Source: Carnobacterium sp. 17-4 (lineage in GTDB: Bacteria > Bacillota > Bacilli > Lactobacillales > Carnobacteriaceae). Taken from it: 64,000 nucleotides of DNA. Made by a program: the position numbers and the translations under genes. The stretch lies in assembly GCF_000195575.1 (NCBI RefSeq), contig NC_015391.1, forward strand, positions 1,662,363-1,726,362, read 5' to 3'. Below, piece by piece: positions 47,238 to 57,676 of this stretch (the first letter of the stretch is position 1; each line of letters begins with the position of its first letter). The notes below the pieces were generated by a model that worked only from the letters and a program-made list of their open reading frames with translations, searched no databases and was not told the origin of the DNA.

Positions 47238-47795
47238 TTATTTATTCTCTTCATTTCTAATTTCTTTACGGCGTTTTTTCACTTTTTTAGTCCAAAATCC
47301 GCCATTGATGTACTTAGGTTCATAAGAGATAATAAATGTTTTAGGTTCAATTTCACTGATTTGTTTATACAGTTTGCGTTCCGTTTTTCTAGGCGTCAAG
47401 ATTTCTAAGACCATTCGATCTCCTTCACGACCAAATGCAAGACTTGTTGTTACACCGTATCCTAAATTACGTAATTCTTCAGGCATCTTCGTTTCTAAAT
47501 TTGGAACAATGGCGGTAACCATAATGTATCCCAGAGCTAAAAATTCTTCAATTTTGATTCCAAGAGCAATACCGACTCCGTATCCTAAAGCATAAACAGC
47601 CAGATTAAGATAATTATCTAAACTATCCAACACTAATCCTAAACCGACAACATAAATAGTCACCTCAACCATTGAAACGAGTGAGGCTGCTAAGCGATAG
47701 CTTTTCATGGTTAACATAAAACGGATAGTGTTCAAAGAGATGTAAACAACGTTAATGACAAATATTAATAGTAAAAAAGATAAATCTACTTCCAT
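47238..47795 (-). CDS. UPF0316 membrane protein (DUF5698/DUF2179)
   Basis: 185 residues. Three N-terminal membrane helices (about 5-25, 37-55, 65-82) with NTIRFMLTMKSYRLAASLVS and GYGVGIALGIKIEEFLALGY are followed by a soluble DUF2179-type ferredoxin-like domain (GVTTSLAFGREGDRMVLEIL). Function unknown. CAGGAGAG precedes the ATG. Confidence 0.88.
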   Translation of the reverse strand: MEVDLSFLLLIFVINVVYISLNTIRFMLTMKSYRLAASLVSMVEVTIYVVGLGLVLDSLDNYLNLAVYALGYGVGIALGIKIEEFLALGYIMVTAIVPNLETKMPEELRNLGYGVTTSLAFGREGDRMVLEILTPRKTERKLYKQISEIEPKTFIISYEPKYINGGFWTKKVKKRRKEIRNEENK

Positions 47796-47898
47796 TTTTT
47801 TCTCTCCTGACTGATTGATAAAAATTTTATTCTTCTATAAGATTATCAAAATTCCTTTAAATAGCAAGGAAAACAACAATAACTCAAGTACTTAAATA

Positions 47899-47943
47899 AG
47901 GAGCTGAACCAAAAGCTATCTTTTAGCTTTTAGAGCAGCTCCT
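47899..47943 (-). terminator. Terminator of xpt
   Basis: A two-part stem: GGAGCTG with CAGCTCC outside and AAAAGCTA with TAGCTTTT inside, with a moderate T-rich tail on the reverse strand. Confidence 0.65.
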
Positions 47944-47962
47944 CATTATTCATGTACTCAAT

Positions 47963-48856
<894 letters not shown>

Positions 48857-49531
48857 ATGGGTAATAAAAGTTTACTAGAACTTATTAAACAATATTGGTA
48901 TCTAGGCATTTTATTTGTCATTCTAATAGTAGTGCTCGTTATTGGGACAAACCAAGAAAAACCATGGTCAAAAAGTCTTGCTAAGACTGAAACGACATCA
49001 TCTACTGCAGAAGAAGTTGAGTCTGCTATTGTGGAATCTGAAGCTAGCTCTACTGTATCTGAAGATAAGAATAATGTTTTTCGAAAAGATTCAAAACTAT
49101 TTTTCTTAAGCGATCATCAGCCGGACATTGAAGAAATGGAAGAGACTGTTGAAAGTGAACCAGAAGAAGTGGAAGAAGACGAAGATTCGAGCGTTGAGTA
49201 TGAAAGTATTGAACCGACTGAATCGAGTAGCTACACCCCTACATATTCTAATGACACTTACTCTAAACCAAAAAGTTCAAGCTCAAAAAATAGTACATCT
49301 AAACCAAAGACATCTAAACAACCTACTCAGACACCCGTGACTGAACCAAAAGAATCTACACCAGTTATTGAGTCTAAACCAAAACCAACTCCACAACCTG
49401 AAGAATCAAAACCTGTAGAATCTGAACCTGTGGAATCTGAACCAGTAGACTCGGGTGATCCAGAAGTAATAGAGTCTGAACCCCCTGTGGAAGAAGATTC
49501 ATCGACCAATTCTTCTTCTATGACAGAATAG
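48857..49531 (+). CDS. Single-pass membrane protein with Ser/Glu/Pro-rich extracellular region
   Basis: 224 residues. A short cytoplasmic N-terminus (MGNKSLLELIKQYW), one membrane helix (about 15-33), then a low-complexity exterior: acidic (EEMEETVESEPEEVEEDEDS), Ser/Lys/Thr-rich, and a repeat of ESEPVESEPVDS near the end. No catalytic domain or sortase motif is seen. It looks like a surface stalk or wall-spanning protein; family unknown. AAAGGAG precedes the ATG. Confidence 0.65.
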   Translation: MGNKSLLELIKQYWYLGILFVILIVVLVIGTNQEKPWSKSLAKTETTSSTAEEVESAIVESEASSTVSEDKNNVFRKDSKLFFLSDHQPDIEEMEETVESEPEEVEEDEDSSVEYESIEPTESSSYTPTYSNDTYSKPKSSSSKNSTSKPKTSKQPTQTPVTEPKESTPVIESKPKPTPQPEESKPVESEPVESEPVDSGDPEVIESEPPVEEDSSTNSSSMTE

Positions 49532-49549
49532 AAATCTTTCTTACTACAC

Positions 49550-49589
49550 ACAAAAAGTACATTGTCATTTGGGCAATGTACTTTTTGTG
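49550..49589 (+). terminator. Terminator after the surface protein gene
   Basis: CACAAAAAGTACATTG (49550-49565) pairs perfectly with CAATGTACTTTTTGTG (49574-49589). Confidence 0.85.
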
Positions 49590-49639
49590 TGATTTAAATT
49601 AAGTTTATTCATGCTACTCTTGGAAAAAAATGTTGCCTT

Positions 49640-49742
49640 GACAGCTTCTACTCGATATTCTTAGCCCATTTCCATCACCAAATATCAGCTAGAACGCCTC
49701 TACTCGTTATTTTCGCCTATCTTATCTAGTAAATACAAATTA
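49640..49742. repeat. Degenerate tandem repeat, two 52-bp units
   Basis: TCTACTCG recurs at 49647 and 49699, exactly 52 bases apart, followed in both by WTATTNT and RGCC/CGCC-YAT and by ATC...AAAT. The units fall between two convergent genes and overlap no gene. Confidence 0.6.
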
Positions 49743-49836
49743 GGTAACTTTTCTGTAACAAAATGTGTTTAATATAGAAAATTTTTCGGTAACGAAAAAT
49801 CACTAACCATTAGTTTGTACCACTATAGATGTGCGA

Positions 49837-49875
49837 CAAAAAAACCTCCGGAAGTTTATCCCTTCTGGAGGTTAA
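49837..49875 (-). terminator. Terminator of the CBS-domain transporter gene
   Basis: AACCTCCGGAAG (49843-49854) pairs with CTTCTGGAGGTT (49862-49873), with a T-run on the reverse strand. Confidence 0.85.
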
Positions 49876-49877
49876 GT

Positions 49878-51221
49878 TTAATCTTCTTTTAATTCATTTT
49901 CTTCATCATCAATGGTGTTTAATCGTTCTACATAAAGACTCACTAATCGTGAACCTTCTACTTTATCGGCTTTTAACAAGTAATTTTCATATTCCACATT
50001 GGCGTTATCATCTGGTTGAGGAATATTTCCATATTGGGTAATGAAATAGCCGGCAATAGAATCTACATCGTTTGATTCTATTTCTGTTCCAAAAAACTCA
50101 TTAAATTTTGATAACTGAGTAGAACCATCTACTAAATAAATACTTTCGGATACTTGTTCAATCATATTATACGTTTCATCGTATTCATCATCGATATCCC
50201 CTACTATTTCTTCAAGTAAATCTTCTAACGTCACAATACCAACGACTCCACCGTATTCATCATTTAATACCGCAAGTTGGTTACGCGTGCGTCTTAGTTC
50301 ATAAAGTAAATCATCAATATGAATGGTTTCAGGAACAAATAAAGCTGGATTTAAAATATCTTTTAGATCAATATCATCGATTTTGGTTGTTCGAGAAGCT
50401 TTCAACAAATTCTTCACATGGATAATCCCAATAATACTGTCCTTGTCTTCTATATAAACAGGTACACGAGAATAAGGAATATCTAATAGTTGAGGAATGT
50501 TTACTTCACTTCCATCTCTATAATCAATCATAAATGTATCGGTACGCGGAACCATGATCTCTCTGGCCATTTTTGTATCCATGGATAAGATTCCTTTTAG
50601 CATAGTAAATTCATCCGGATCAATTGCTCCAGCTAGTTGACTATTTTCTAGGTAAGCACGAAATTCGTCACGCGTTAATTTTTCTTTTTCTTCTGTAAAA
50701 TCTATTGGTGTTAATTTCTTTAAAATATTTGTTGAAAAAGAAAGTAATCGTACAAAAGGTTTAGCAAATGTTTGTACTACTAGAATAGTACCAGAAGTAG
50801 CACGAGCAACCTCTTCAGCTTTTTGTAGAGCTACTTGCTTTGGATATAATTCCCCAAATACAAGGGTTATATAAGATAGCACGATCGTCACGACAAATGT
50901 TGCTATTTGTGCCCCACCTGGAATAGTTGATAAATAGGGTTCGAGGCGCGTTGCAAAACTGGTTGCTGCGGATGCACTTGAAAAGAATCCTGCTAAGGTT
51001 ATGGCTACTTGTATAGTAGCTAAGAAGTTATCAGAGTTGCTTAACAGCTTCAAGATATTCAAAGACTTCTTATCACCTTTAGCTGCCTTTTCTCTTATTT
51101 TTCCTTGATCTATCGAAACGAATGCCATTTCTGCTGATGCAAAAAATGCATTAACTGCTGTCAATATAACGATAATTAATATCTGTCCTATCAACGACTG
51201 ACTATCGGGGTCTGAATTCAT
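49878..51221 (-). CDS. Hemolysin C/CorC-type CNNM transporter with CBS pair
   Basis: 447 residues. A DUF21 membrane domain (four helices, about 10-185, with [20 protein letters not shown] near 19), two CBS domains ([17 protein letters not shown] near 222; [20 protein letters not shown] near 282, followed by [20 protein letters not shown]) and a C-terminal CorC/HlyC domain. Members export or sense divalent cations such as Mg2+. GAAGGAG precedes the ATG. Single gene. Confidence 0.92.
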   Translation of the reverse strand: MNSDPDSQSLIGQILIIVILTAVNAFFASAEMAFVSIDQGKIREKAAKGDKKSLNILKLLSNSDNFLATIQVAITLAGFFSSASAATSFATRLEPYLSTIPGGAQIATFVVTIVLSYITLVFGELYPKQVALQKAEEVARATSGTILVVQTFAKPFVRLLSFSTNILKKLTPIDFTEEKEKLTRDEFRAYLENSQLAGAIDPDEFTMLKGILSMDTKMAREIMVPRTDTFMIDYRDGSEVNIPQLLDIPYSRVPVYIEDKDSIIGIIHVKNLLKASRTTKIDDIDLKDILNPALFVPETIHIDDLLYELRRTRNQLAVLNDEYGGVVGIVTLEDLLEEIVGDIDDEYDETYNMIEQVSESIYLVDGSTQLSKFNEFFGTEIESNDVDSIAGYFITQYGNIPQPDDNANVEYENYLLKADKVEGSRLVSLYVERLNTIDDEENELKED

Positions 51222-51312
51222 TTATCATTGTCTCCTTCAAATTTTTCTGTGTTTTTACAAAGTAGAAATAATATACCACTTTTTTCAACTAATTTCAACT
51301 GCTAGTCTTTTA

Positions 51313-53358
51313 CTAGTAAGTACCCATTTTTTCAAGCATTGGAAGCATCGCATCAATTACTGTTCCACTTGATTTCCCTTCTATCATAGATATCATCAAG
51401 TAACTGCTGTTTTCAGCATCAAAGGCTAATAAGAAACCATTTGTTTCTGCATCTTCGCCTTCTGTTTCAGCTTCTCTTGTTTCTGCTGTACCCGTTTTAG
51501 CTGCAGTTTTTTGGTCAATAACAGCTAATTTATGAGAGGATCCATATTCTTTCTGTACTGTTTGAACTAAATCTTCTTTAATAATCGCTGCTGATTCTGG
51601 TGTAACAGCCTGTTTGGACTCAGCTGTTTCTTGATCAGCTGTCAGTTTAGGGTATACAAGGTTTCCATCATTTGCAAAAGGAGTATACGTTACCGCTTGT
51701 TGAATTAGATTAAGCAACAATTCACCTTGACCAAATGCGGTATCTGCCAGTAGACCTTCTGAATCTAGTGTGCCACTATTAGATATTTGTGCTGGATTCA
51801 TTGCAATCGGTAATTTCAAATCTTCACCAAAAATATACTTTGATAAGCCTGCTTCATAGACTTCTCTACCCATTTCCAACGCTTCTCGTGCAAAATAAAT
51901 ATTATCTGAATATGCAAATGCATCTGCTAAATTCACACTTGGAGTATCCTTAACACGAGTTACTTTATAGTCGCCCCAAGAAGCATCTTTTTGCCAAGAT
52001 AATCCGTCGATTTCCTGAGTCTCTTCTGGAATGATCGTTCCTGCATCTAAACCGATACCCGCTGTGACCACTTTAAAAGTTGATCCTGGTGCATAACCAG
52101 CAGCATAACGAGCTAGAAATGGACTCATTGGGGCATCAGCATACGCTTGATAATCCTCTGAACTAATACCACTTGACATCAAGTTCGCATCATAAGATGG
52201 TGTGCTGACTAATACTAACAAACTGCCATCTGTTGGATTCATGAATACAGATGAGCCACTCTCGCCTGCTAATTGATCATAAGCTGCTTGTTGCATTTCA
52301 GCATCAATGGTTAGTGTAATATCTTCACCATTTTGGACTTCTGTTTCTTGTAATACCGTTTTTAATTCGCTGTCACTTGTTTGGATTTCTATGCGTCCAC
52401 CCTTTTGTCCTCTTAAACGTTCATCGTAAGTGGCTTCTAAACCAGATTTCCCAATGGTGTCTCCAGTTCTTAGAATGGGATCTTTTTCAATATCTTCTGC
52501 GGAAACTTCTCCAACATATCCGATTAAGTGAGCTGCTGCTTCGTTTAAAGGATAGGTACGCGCAGTAACTTCTTGATACACTACTCCAGCAACTTGAGGC
52601 AATTCAGCATCTTTAGCCATAGTTTTAAATGGAACAAAACTATCAGGTGTTACCCATCCTTGCTTTAAAAGATTTTCCAATTCTTCTATAGTTACATCAT
52701 ATGTTTCAGCAATTTTTTCTAAATTTGTTGTTTTTTGGTCTTCTTCTCCCAAAGCGGAAGGTTGCATCCCAGCTTGCCAAGAAGTACCTTCTGTTGCTAA
52801 TGGAGATCCATCTTTATCTAAAATATCTCCTCTTTCGCCGACAGTTGTGATGATAGAAATTTTGTCTGTTGGTTCCATATCAGGGAAAATAAGATGTGTA
52901 TTCCAATCTACTTGATACTCATTTTCAGTTTGAGATAACGTTGTTTCATAATTTTTTTCATCTAACGAGCCTAAAGCCGTCTCCATATTAACGGTATAAG
53001 ACAATGTATATTGATCCGTTTCTTCATCTTGTGCAAGTTTCAAATCAGATACGGTTAACTCCGCTGCTCCTATACCCCCGTATACTGTTTCATACCGCTC
53101 AGCCATAGTTTTTTTTGTATAATCAATTTCTTTCAATGATTCTTCTGAAACTACTTGGCTCATAGCTGGATAATCTTGTTTTTCTAAAGCCGCAATGAAG
53201 GTATCTGCTGTTTTTTGAGCAGCCTTTTCATCTCTTGCTTCAGTCCAGGCTGTATACCCTATGATTCCTCCACCAATTACTAGAAGAAAAACAATTACGA
53301 TACTTATTATTGCCCATAACGGAAGTTTCTTGCCTTTAGTGTTGTTCCGATTTTTCAT
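51313..53358 (-). CDS. Class B penicillin-binding protein with MecA-type N-terminal domain
   Basis: 681 residues. One N-terminal membrane anchor (about 14-35), an NTF2-like MecA_N domain (about 38-150), a PBP dimerisation domain, and a transpeptidase with GYAPGSTFKVVTAG near 420 (SxxK), YSDNIYFA near 485 (SxN) and AKTGTAETRE near 615 (KTG). It cross-links peptidoglycan. The domain order matches low-affinity PBPs such as enterococcal PBP5 and staphylococcal PBP2a, so reduced beta-lactam binding is possible but not shown. About 20 bases downstream of the TIM-barrel gene. Confidence 0.92.
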   Translation of the reverse strand: MKNRNNTKGKKLPLWAIISIVIVFLLVIGGGIIGYTAWTEARDEKAAQKTADTFIAALEKQDYPAMSQVVSEESLKEIDYTKKTMAERYETVYGGIGAAELTVSDLKLAQDEETDQYTLSYTVNMETALGSLDEKNYETTLSQTENEYQVDWNTHLIFPDMEPTDKISIITTVGERGDILDKDGSPLATEGTSWQAGMQPSALGEEDQKTTNLEKIAETYDVTIEELENLLKQGWVTPDSFVPFKTMAKDAELPQVAGVVYQEVTARTYPLNEAAAHLIGYVGEVSAEDIEKDPILRTGDTIGKSGLEATYDERLRGQKGGRIEIQTSDSELKTVLQETEVQNGEDITLTIDAEMQQAAYDQLAGESGSSVFMNPTDGSLLVLVSTPSYDANLMSSGISSEDYQAYADAPMSPFLARYAAGYAPGSTFKVVTAGIGLDAGTIIPEETQEIDGLSWQKDASWGDYKVTRVKDTPSVNLADAFAYSDNIYFAREALEMGREVYEAGLSKYIFGEDLKLPIAMNPAQISNSGTLDSEGLLADTAFGQGELLLNLIQQAVTYTPFANDGNLVYPKLTADQETAESKQAVTPESAAIIKEDLVQTVQKEYGSSHKLAVIDQKTAAKTGTAETREAETEGEDAETNGFLLAFDAENSSYLMISMIEGKSSGTVIDAMLPMLEKMGTY

Positions 53359-53377
53359 TTCTACACCAACCTTTTCT

Positions 53378-54091
53378 TTATTCTTTCTCTTCTAACTCTT
53401 GTCGCCGCTCATAATTCATTTCTTCTTGACCTCGGTATTTCTTCATTAATTCACTAAATAATTCTCCATTGCTTGGTGGTGTATATGTAATCGCATTCGC
53501 GCCAGCAGCTATGGTTTCTTTTATACTCTCATCTGTTGGTCCACCTGTTGCAATTATGGGTACTTTAGGAAATTTTTTACGTATTTCACGTACAATATGT
53601 GTTGTGCGTGCTGCTCCACTGACATTAAGAATGTCTACTCCAGCGTCCAGTTTTGATTGAATATCCGAAAACTCAGAAACAATAGTTGAAATAATTGGAA
53701 TATCCACTACTTGATCTATTTCTTGATACGTTTCTGTGGGCGTTGGAGAATTAAGCACGACTCCAATACAGCCATGAGCTTCAGCAAATAAAGCAATGTT
53801 TGCCGAACGATGACCATTGGTAATGCCTCCACCTACTCCAGCTAGAACAGGCATACTTGCTACATTGGTAATCCCTTGAATAATCGCTGGATGAGGTGAA
53901 AACGGATATACTGCAATAACAGCATCAGCATCGTTATTCATAATAATTGCAATATCAGTTGTAAATATTAACGAACGAAATCTTTTTCCGTTTATGATAA
54001 TGCCACTAGCTGTATCAATAATTTCCGGCACAGACACATAGTGTTTTCTTAAATCAGTAGTGATACTAGGAGATCCTTTTTTTTCTTCCAT
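53378..54091 (-). CDS. TIM-barrel protein, annotated in relatives as a hydrolase
   Basis: 237 residues. The pattern VYPFSPHPAIIQGITNVASM, then VLAGVGGGITNGHRSANIAL, GVDILNVSGAARTTHIVREI and IIATGGPTDESIKETIAAGA near 190 (phosphate-binding loop) indicates an (alpha/beta)8 barrel of the phosphate-binding type, conserved in lactic acid bacteria beside envelope genes. The reaction is unknown. The ATG at 54091 has GAGGTG upstream; the earlier ATG at 54118 lacks one. Confidence 0.75.
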   Translation of the reverse strand: MEEKKGSPSITTDLRKHYVSVPEIIDTASGIIINGKRFRSLIFTTDIAIIMNNDADAVIAVYPFSPHPAIIQGITNVASMPVLAGVGGGITNGHRSANIALFAEAHGCIGVVLNSPTPTETYQEIDQVVDIPIISTIVSEFSDIQSKLDAGVDILNVSGAARTTHIVREIRKKFPKVPIIATGGPTDESIKETIAAGANAITYTPPSNGELFSELMKKYRGQEEMNYERRQELEEKE

Positions 54092-54239
54092 TCTTTTCAC
54101 CTCATTAGTTAGTTTCATAGTCCTTATTTTAACGAATGTCTATTCTAAATGCTACCATTCTATAACTTTATGAAGCGATTTCTTTCTCTATAAGATGAAG
54201 ACTTGATTCATTCTCATAGAAGGAACCAAGTCTGTCTTT

Positions 54240-54878
54240 TTAATCATACTGATTTAAGTTGTATTGTTCGATTAACCGAATCAGTTTTTCTGGATAGTCT
54301 GGATCAGTAGCATAGCCACTTTCTTGTAAAGCGTAAGCAGCTTCTTTGTAATCTGCTGCTGCTAAGACTTTCGCATATTGATCCTCATTCCATGTTGTTC
54401 CCTTAGTAAACAATTCAGAGTGGTCTTCCATAGACTCCTGCCAAGTTGCGTATTTTCTGAAATCTGCTTTAATTTCAATCCATTCTCCATCTACATACTC
54501 TTTGGTCGTCATCGTTGCAGTCGGTTCTAAACTGCTGCCTTTAATTCCATAATAATTATTATTTTTAATCGAAAGTTCACTATTGCCCCAATCTGATTCA
54601 AGTATAGCTTGAGCAATACTGATACTCGGCAATACTCCATACTTTTCTTGCAGCACTTTAGAATAGTCTGCAATTTGAACAATAAATTGTTCTTCATCTA
54701 AAGTCTCCTCTTGCGTCATGTGTACTTCTGAGACTTCTTGACTTAAGAAATAGAGTGTACCCAGGAAGATAAATACAAAAATAAAAAGAGTCATCAAGAT
54801 ATAGCTAGGAACGATTTTTTTTGTATTCTTGCGTTTAGTTGTTTTGTAGACTTTCTTTTTTTGCTTTTTAAGGGGCAC
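54240..54878 (-). CDS. Glucosaminidase (GH73) membrane-anchored murein hydrolase
   Basis: 212 residues, GTG start with AGAGG upstream. A basic N-terminus and one membrane helix (about 24-45) precede a GH73 domain: PSISIAQAILESDWGNSELS near 82 (catalytic Glu), NNYYGIKGSS and FRKYATWQESMEDHSELFTK, ending ESGYATDPDYPEKLIRLIEQ. It cleaves the GlcNAc-MurNAc bond in peptidoglycan. No cell-wall-binding repeats follow. Near VanY- and PBP-type genes, fitting an envelope cluster. Confidence 0.88.
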   Translation of the reverse strand: MPLKKQKKKVYKTTKRKNTKKIVPSYILMTLFIFVFIFLGTLYFLSQEVSEVHMTQEETLDEEQFIVQIADYSKVLQEKYGVLPSISIAQAILESDWGNSELSIKNNNYYGIKGSSLEPTATMTTKEYVDGEWIEIKADFRKYATWQESMEDHSELFTKGTTWNEDQYAKVLAAADYKEAAYALQESGYATDPDYPEKLIRLIEQYNLNQYD

Positions 54879-54920
54879 ATCTTTCTTCCTCTCATTTAAA
54901 AAAAGTTCACGAAACTAAGA

Positions 54921-55712
54921 TTATTTACCAGCTTCGCTTAATAAAGCAACGTATTCTTCTAAAGACAACTCATAGTTTTTCATGTAAGCTGCGTTCTCTT
55001 TTCCAACATAACGAAAATGCCAAGATTCATATTCAATTCCTGTTTGTTCTTCCTTTCCTTTAGGGAATCGAAGAACAAATCCATATTCAGCTGCGTGTTC
55101 AACTAACCACTGTTGAGATTCTTGAGTATCAAATTCAGCAATCAATCCTTTTCCTGAATTTAGCCACTCTGTATCCATTACATCAATTGCAAGGCCTGTA
55201 TGATGCTCGCTGCCACCAGGTATAGCAATATAATCTTCCGTTAACTTGATTGCTTCTTCTTTTGAGTTTCCCTGATCTAGGTACTCTTGAATTCTATTAT
55301 TGTAATTTGTTGTTTGCAAATCAACGGAACGGAATGTGGAAACAGCTACGATTTCATGACCTGCTTCTTTTCCAGCCTCAGTCATCGCAGTATAATCTTC
55401 AATAATTCGTTGGTCTACCAGTAACCCATTTGACAAGGCACTTAAAGGTCTTTCAATCGATTCATCTATTTTTGTCCAGTTATTGACTAATTCTAGATTC
55501 CAATCTTCTGTTGAGACGTCTGGCAAAGCATCTAGCATTGCTTGATGTTCTGCTTCTTCTGCTAATTTTTGTTCTTCTTCTGGTGTTAAAGAAACACTTG
55601 AAGAACTCGTTTCTGCAGATTGACTAGATTGTACGGATGCTTCTTGGTTGAATTGTTCACACCCTCCTAATATACCTGTTGCTATCAGTAGTAGTGCTAA
55701 ATTTTTCTTCAT
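54921..55712 (-). CDS. D-alanyl-D-alanine carboxypeptidase (VanY/DdpX, M15B) lipoprotein
   Basis: 263 residues. A lipoprotein signal ends in LGGC (Cys near 18), a Ser/Glu linker follows, and then the M15B domain with AVSTFRSVDLQTTNYNNRIQ, PGGSEHHTGLAIDVMDTEW near 168 (SxHxxGxAxD zinc site) and GIEYESWHFRYVG near 228 (ExWHxRYVG). It trims the terminal D-Ala of peptidoglycan. TTGGAG precedes the ATG. Divergent from the PTS-like permease gene. Confidence 0.93.
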   Translation of the reverse strand: MKKNLALLLIATGILGGCEQFNQEASVQSSQSAETSSSSVSLTPEEEQKLAEEAEHQAMLDALPDVSTEDWNLELVNNWTKIDESIERPLSALSNGLLVDQRIIEDYTAMTEAGKEAGHEIVAVSTFRSVDLQTTNYNNRIQEYLDQGNSKEEAIKLTEDYIAIPGGSEHHTGLAIDVMDTEWLNSGKGLIAEFDTQESQQWLVEHAAEYGFVLRFPKGKEEQTGIEYESWHFRYVGKENAAYMKNYELSLEEYVALLSEAGK

Positions 55713-55751
55713 TTTTTAAAGACTCCAATCTACTTTTACTTAATGTGATAC

Positions 55752-55792
55752 ATCAAAAATACACTATGATGTGAAGTTAGTGTACTTTTGAT
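55752..55792. promoter_or_regulatory. Long inverted repeat in a divergent promoter region
   Basis: ATCAAAAATACACTA (55752-55766) and TAGTGTACTTTTGAT (55778-55792) pair at 14 of 15 positions around an 11-base loop, between vanY-like and PTS IIC-like genes. There is no T-run, so an operator or attenuator-like hairpin is more likely than a terminator. Confidence 0.5.
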
Positions 55793-55860
55793 TTTACTCC
55801 TTTATAATAACATTAATACCGATTAATTTTAACAGTAAATCTTTTTTTGGAGGATTATGA

Positions 55861-56874
55861 ATGAAAAATGAAACATTAACAGATCACCTTTACAAAGCAT
55901 CCCAAGGTATCGCTGCTGCTGTAGTGGTAACTTTAGGTATTGGACTGTTGATTCAAAGTATCGGAGAATTGTTGGGTTTTTCCACGCTTGTTACGATTGG
56001 TGCGGTTACAAAGACTTTGTTGATTCCTGGTTTAGGTATTGGGATTAGTTATTATTTAAAAACCGATATTCTAACATTATTGAGTGCAACTGCAGCCGGC
56101 GTTATCGGTGGACGTGCATATATTTTTTCCGATGGCATACTTTCTTTAAAAAGTGGTGAACCTGTCGGCGCTTTAGTTGCAATTGGTATCGCCATTGCAG
56201 TGGGTACCTTTATATTTAACAAAACGCGATTTAATATGATTCTAGTACCATTTGCAAGTATCTTAATCAGTGGGATAGTGGGTTACTTTTTGTCTGCCCC
56301 AATCGCCTATACGCTGAATAACATCTCTTTACTGATTACTTCTTCTGTAGCTGGCTTTCCACTTTTATCTTCAATGGTTTTAGGACTGATTTTCGGCCTA
56401 CTTATTTTATCCCCGGCTTCATCTGCAGCCATTGCACTCGCTTTGCAGTTGGATGGTTCCGCTGGAGCTGCTGCTTTAATTGGATGCAGTGTGCAATTCA
56501 CAGTCTTTGCTTTTCTCAGCTTGAAAGATAATGATGCCGGTACATTTCTAGCTCAACTAATCATTACACCAAAACTTCAAACAGGAAATATTCTTAAACA
56601 TCCCAAAGTGGCATTGTTCCCACTAATTCTTGGAACGCTATTAGCCCCTGTGGGGGTTCTGATATTTGGTTTGGAAGCTTCTGCTGAGATTGCAGGGATG
56701 GGATTATGCGCTCTAGTAGCTGTTTTTGGTATCGCTTCTTCTCAAGGAATGGCTGCTACTTTTTATTATCTATTCGTAGTTGTTGTTTTACCAGCTCTTT
56801 TAACTCTGCTATTTAAACCATTTCTTATCAAATCAAAACTTCTAAAATCCAATGATTTAAAAATTACGATTTAA
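55861..56874 (+). CDS. PTS EIIC-like membrane permease (PTS_EIIC_2 family)
   Basis: 337 residues, eight to ten membrane segments. SQGIAAAVVVTLGIGLLIQS, then GGRAYIFSDGILSLKSGEPV, GLLILSPASSAAIALALQLD and GSAGAAALIGCSVQFTVFAF match the stand-alone PTS_EIIC_2 (YtbD-like) group. These lack linked IIA/IIB domains and their substrate is unknown. TTGGAGG precedes the ATG. Alone between two terminator-bounded units. Confidence 0.82.
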   Translation: MKNETLTDHLYKASQGIAAAVVVTLGIGLLIQSIGELLGFSTLVTIGAVTKTLLIPGLGIGISYYLKTDILTLLSATAAGVIGGRAYIFSDGILSLKSGEPVGALVAIGIAIAVGTFIFNKTRFNMILVPFASILISGIVGYFLSAPIAYTLNNISLLITSSVAGFPLLSSMVLGLIFGLLILSPASSAAIALALQLDGSAGAAALIGCSVQFTVFAFLSLKDNDAGTFLAQLIITPKLQTGNILKHPKVALFPLILGTLLAPVGVLIFGLEASAEIAGMGLCALVAVFGIASSQGMAATFYYLFVVVVLPALLTLLFKPFLIKSKLLKSNDLKITI

Positions 56875-56879
56875 TTATT

Positions 56880-56917
56880 AAAGAAGAGGTTGGGATAAAA
56901 ATCCCAACCTCTTCTTT
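56880..56917. terminator. Bidirectional terminator
   Basis: AAAGAAGAGGTTGGGA (56880-56895) pairs perfectly with TCCCAACCTCTTCTTT (56902-56917). Confidence 0.87.
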
Positions 56918-56983
56918 ATATAATTTTCTATCAACTTTCATTTACTAGACTTTTTTATCCATAACATTTCTTTTTCAATCGGT

Positions 56984-57439
56984 TTATTCAGCTTTATCCA
57001 TCATTCCGGGCACAAAGGTCGAAATCTGCCATTCAACTCCAAACCGATCAACAACATTTCCAAATAAAGGACTCCAAAATGTTTCCCCAAGTGGCATCGA
57101 TATCTTCCCATCTACTTTCAATTGGTCAAATACCTCACGAGTTTCCTCTGCTGTTTCATAAACTAAAGTAACAGATATGTTGTTGCCTTGCTTATAACCG
57201 GCTTCACCTTCAAGTGGGTTATCAGAAAACATCAAATAGCTTCCATTTGTAAGCTGCAAGGTTGCATTCATCACTTTATTTTGAATTTCATCAGGCAGGA
57301 CGGGGTTATCTGGGTGCGGTGGCATATCCTTGTATTTACTCATATCTAAAATCTCTGCTTTAAAAACCGTTGCATAAAAATTCAACGCCTCTTCTGCATT
57401 ACCATTAAATAACAAATACGGATAAGAATCAATCAACAT
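56984..57439 (-). CDS. VOC family (PhnB-like) protein
   Basis: 151 residues. PYLLFNGNAEEALNFYATVF, then NKVMNATLQLTNGSYLMFSD and a C-terminal FGNVVDRFGVEWQIST are typical of PhnB-type glyoxalase-fold proteins (3-demethylubiquinone methyltransferase-like domain). The exact activity is unknown. AAGGAAGGG precedes the ATG. A weak cre-like AAAGCGCT lies near 57508. Confidence 0.88.
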   Translation of the reverse strand: MLIDSYPYLLFNGNAEEALNFYATVFKAEILDMSKYKDMPPHPDNPVLPDEIQNKVMNATLQLTNGSYLMFSDNPLEGEAGYKQGNNISVTLVYETAEETREVFDQLKVDGKISMPLGETFWSPLFGNVVDRFGVEWQISTFVPGMMDKAE

Positions 57440-57552
57440 GCGAAGCCCTTCCTTCTTTATCTATTTAACAATTTAAGAATAAATCATTTCATTGCTGTGG
57501 TCAAAAGAAAGCGCTCCAAAAAACTGAGCATGTCAAAGCTTAAGCTAGATGT

Positions 57553-57598
57553 AAATAATAACCCACTACAATAAGTCTAAAGTAGTGGGTTATTATTT
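57553..57598 (-). terminator. Terminator of the HTH regulator gene
   Basis: AAATAATAACCCACTA (57553-57568) pairs perfectly with TAGTGGGTTATTATTT (57583-57598). Confidence 0.85.
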
Positions 57599-57640
57599 AG
57601 TTGTATCATATACTTGTTATATTTGAGTCTCTTTCAAGCC

Positions 57641-57676
57641 ACTAAGCATCCTTTTTTAGTTGAGCTACGCATCCTG
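57641..57676. repeat. Hairpin repeat element, short copy D
   Basis: Contains the boundary motif twice (AGCATCCTTT near 57645, CGCATCCTG at 57668-57676) with TTTAGTTGAGCT between. The long stem present in copies A-C is missing. The right motif encodes the last residues (QDA) and stop of the HTH gene. Confidence 0.7.

Noticed and set aside
49327-49551. 74-codon reverse frame opposite the surface protein gene
   Set aside because: Antisense shadow of the Ser/Glu/Pro repeat region with no ribosome site.
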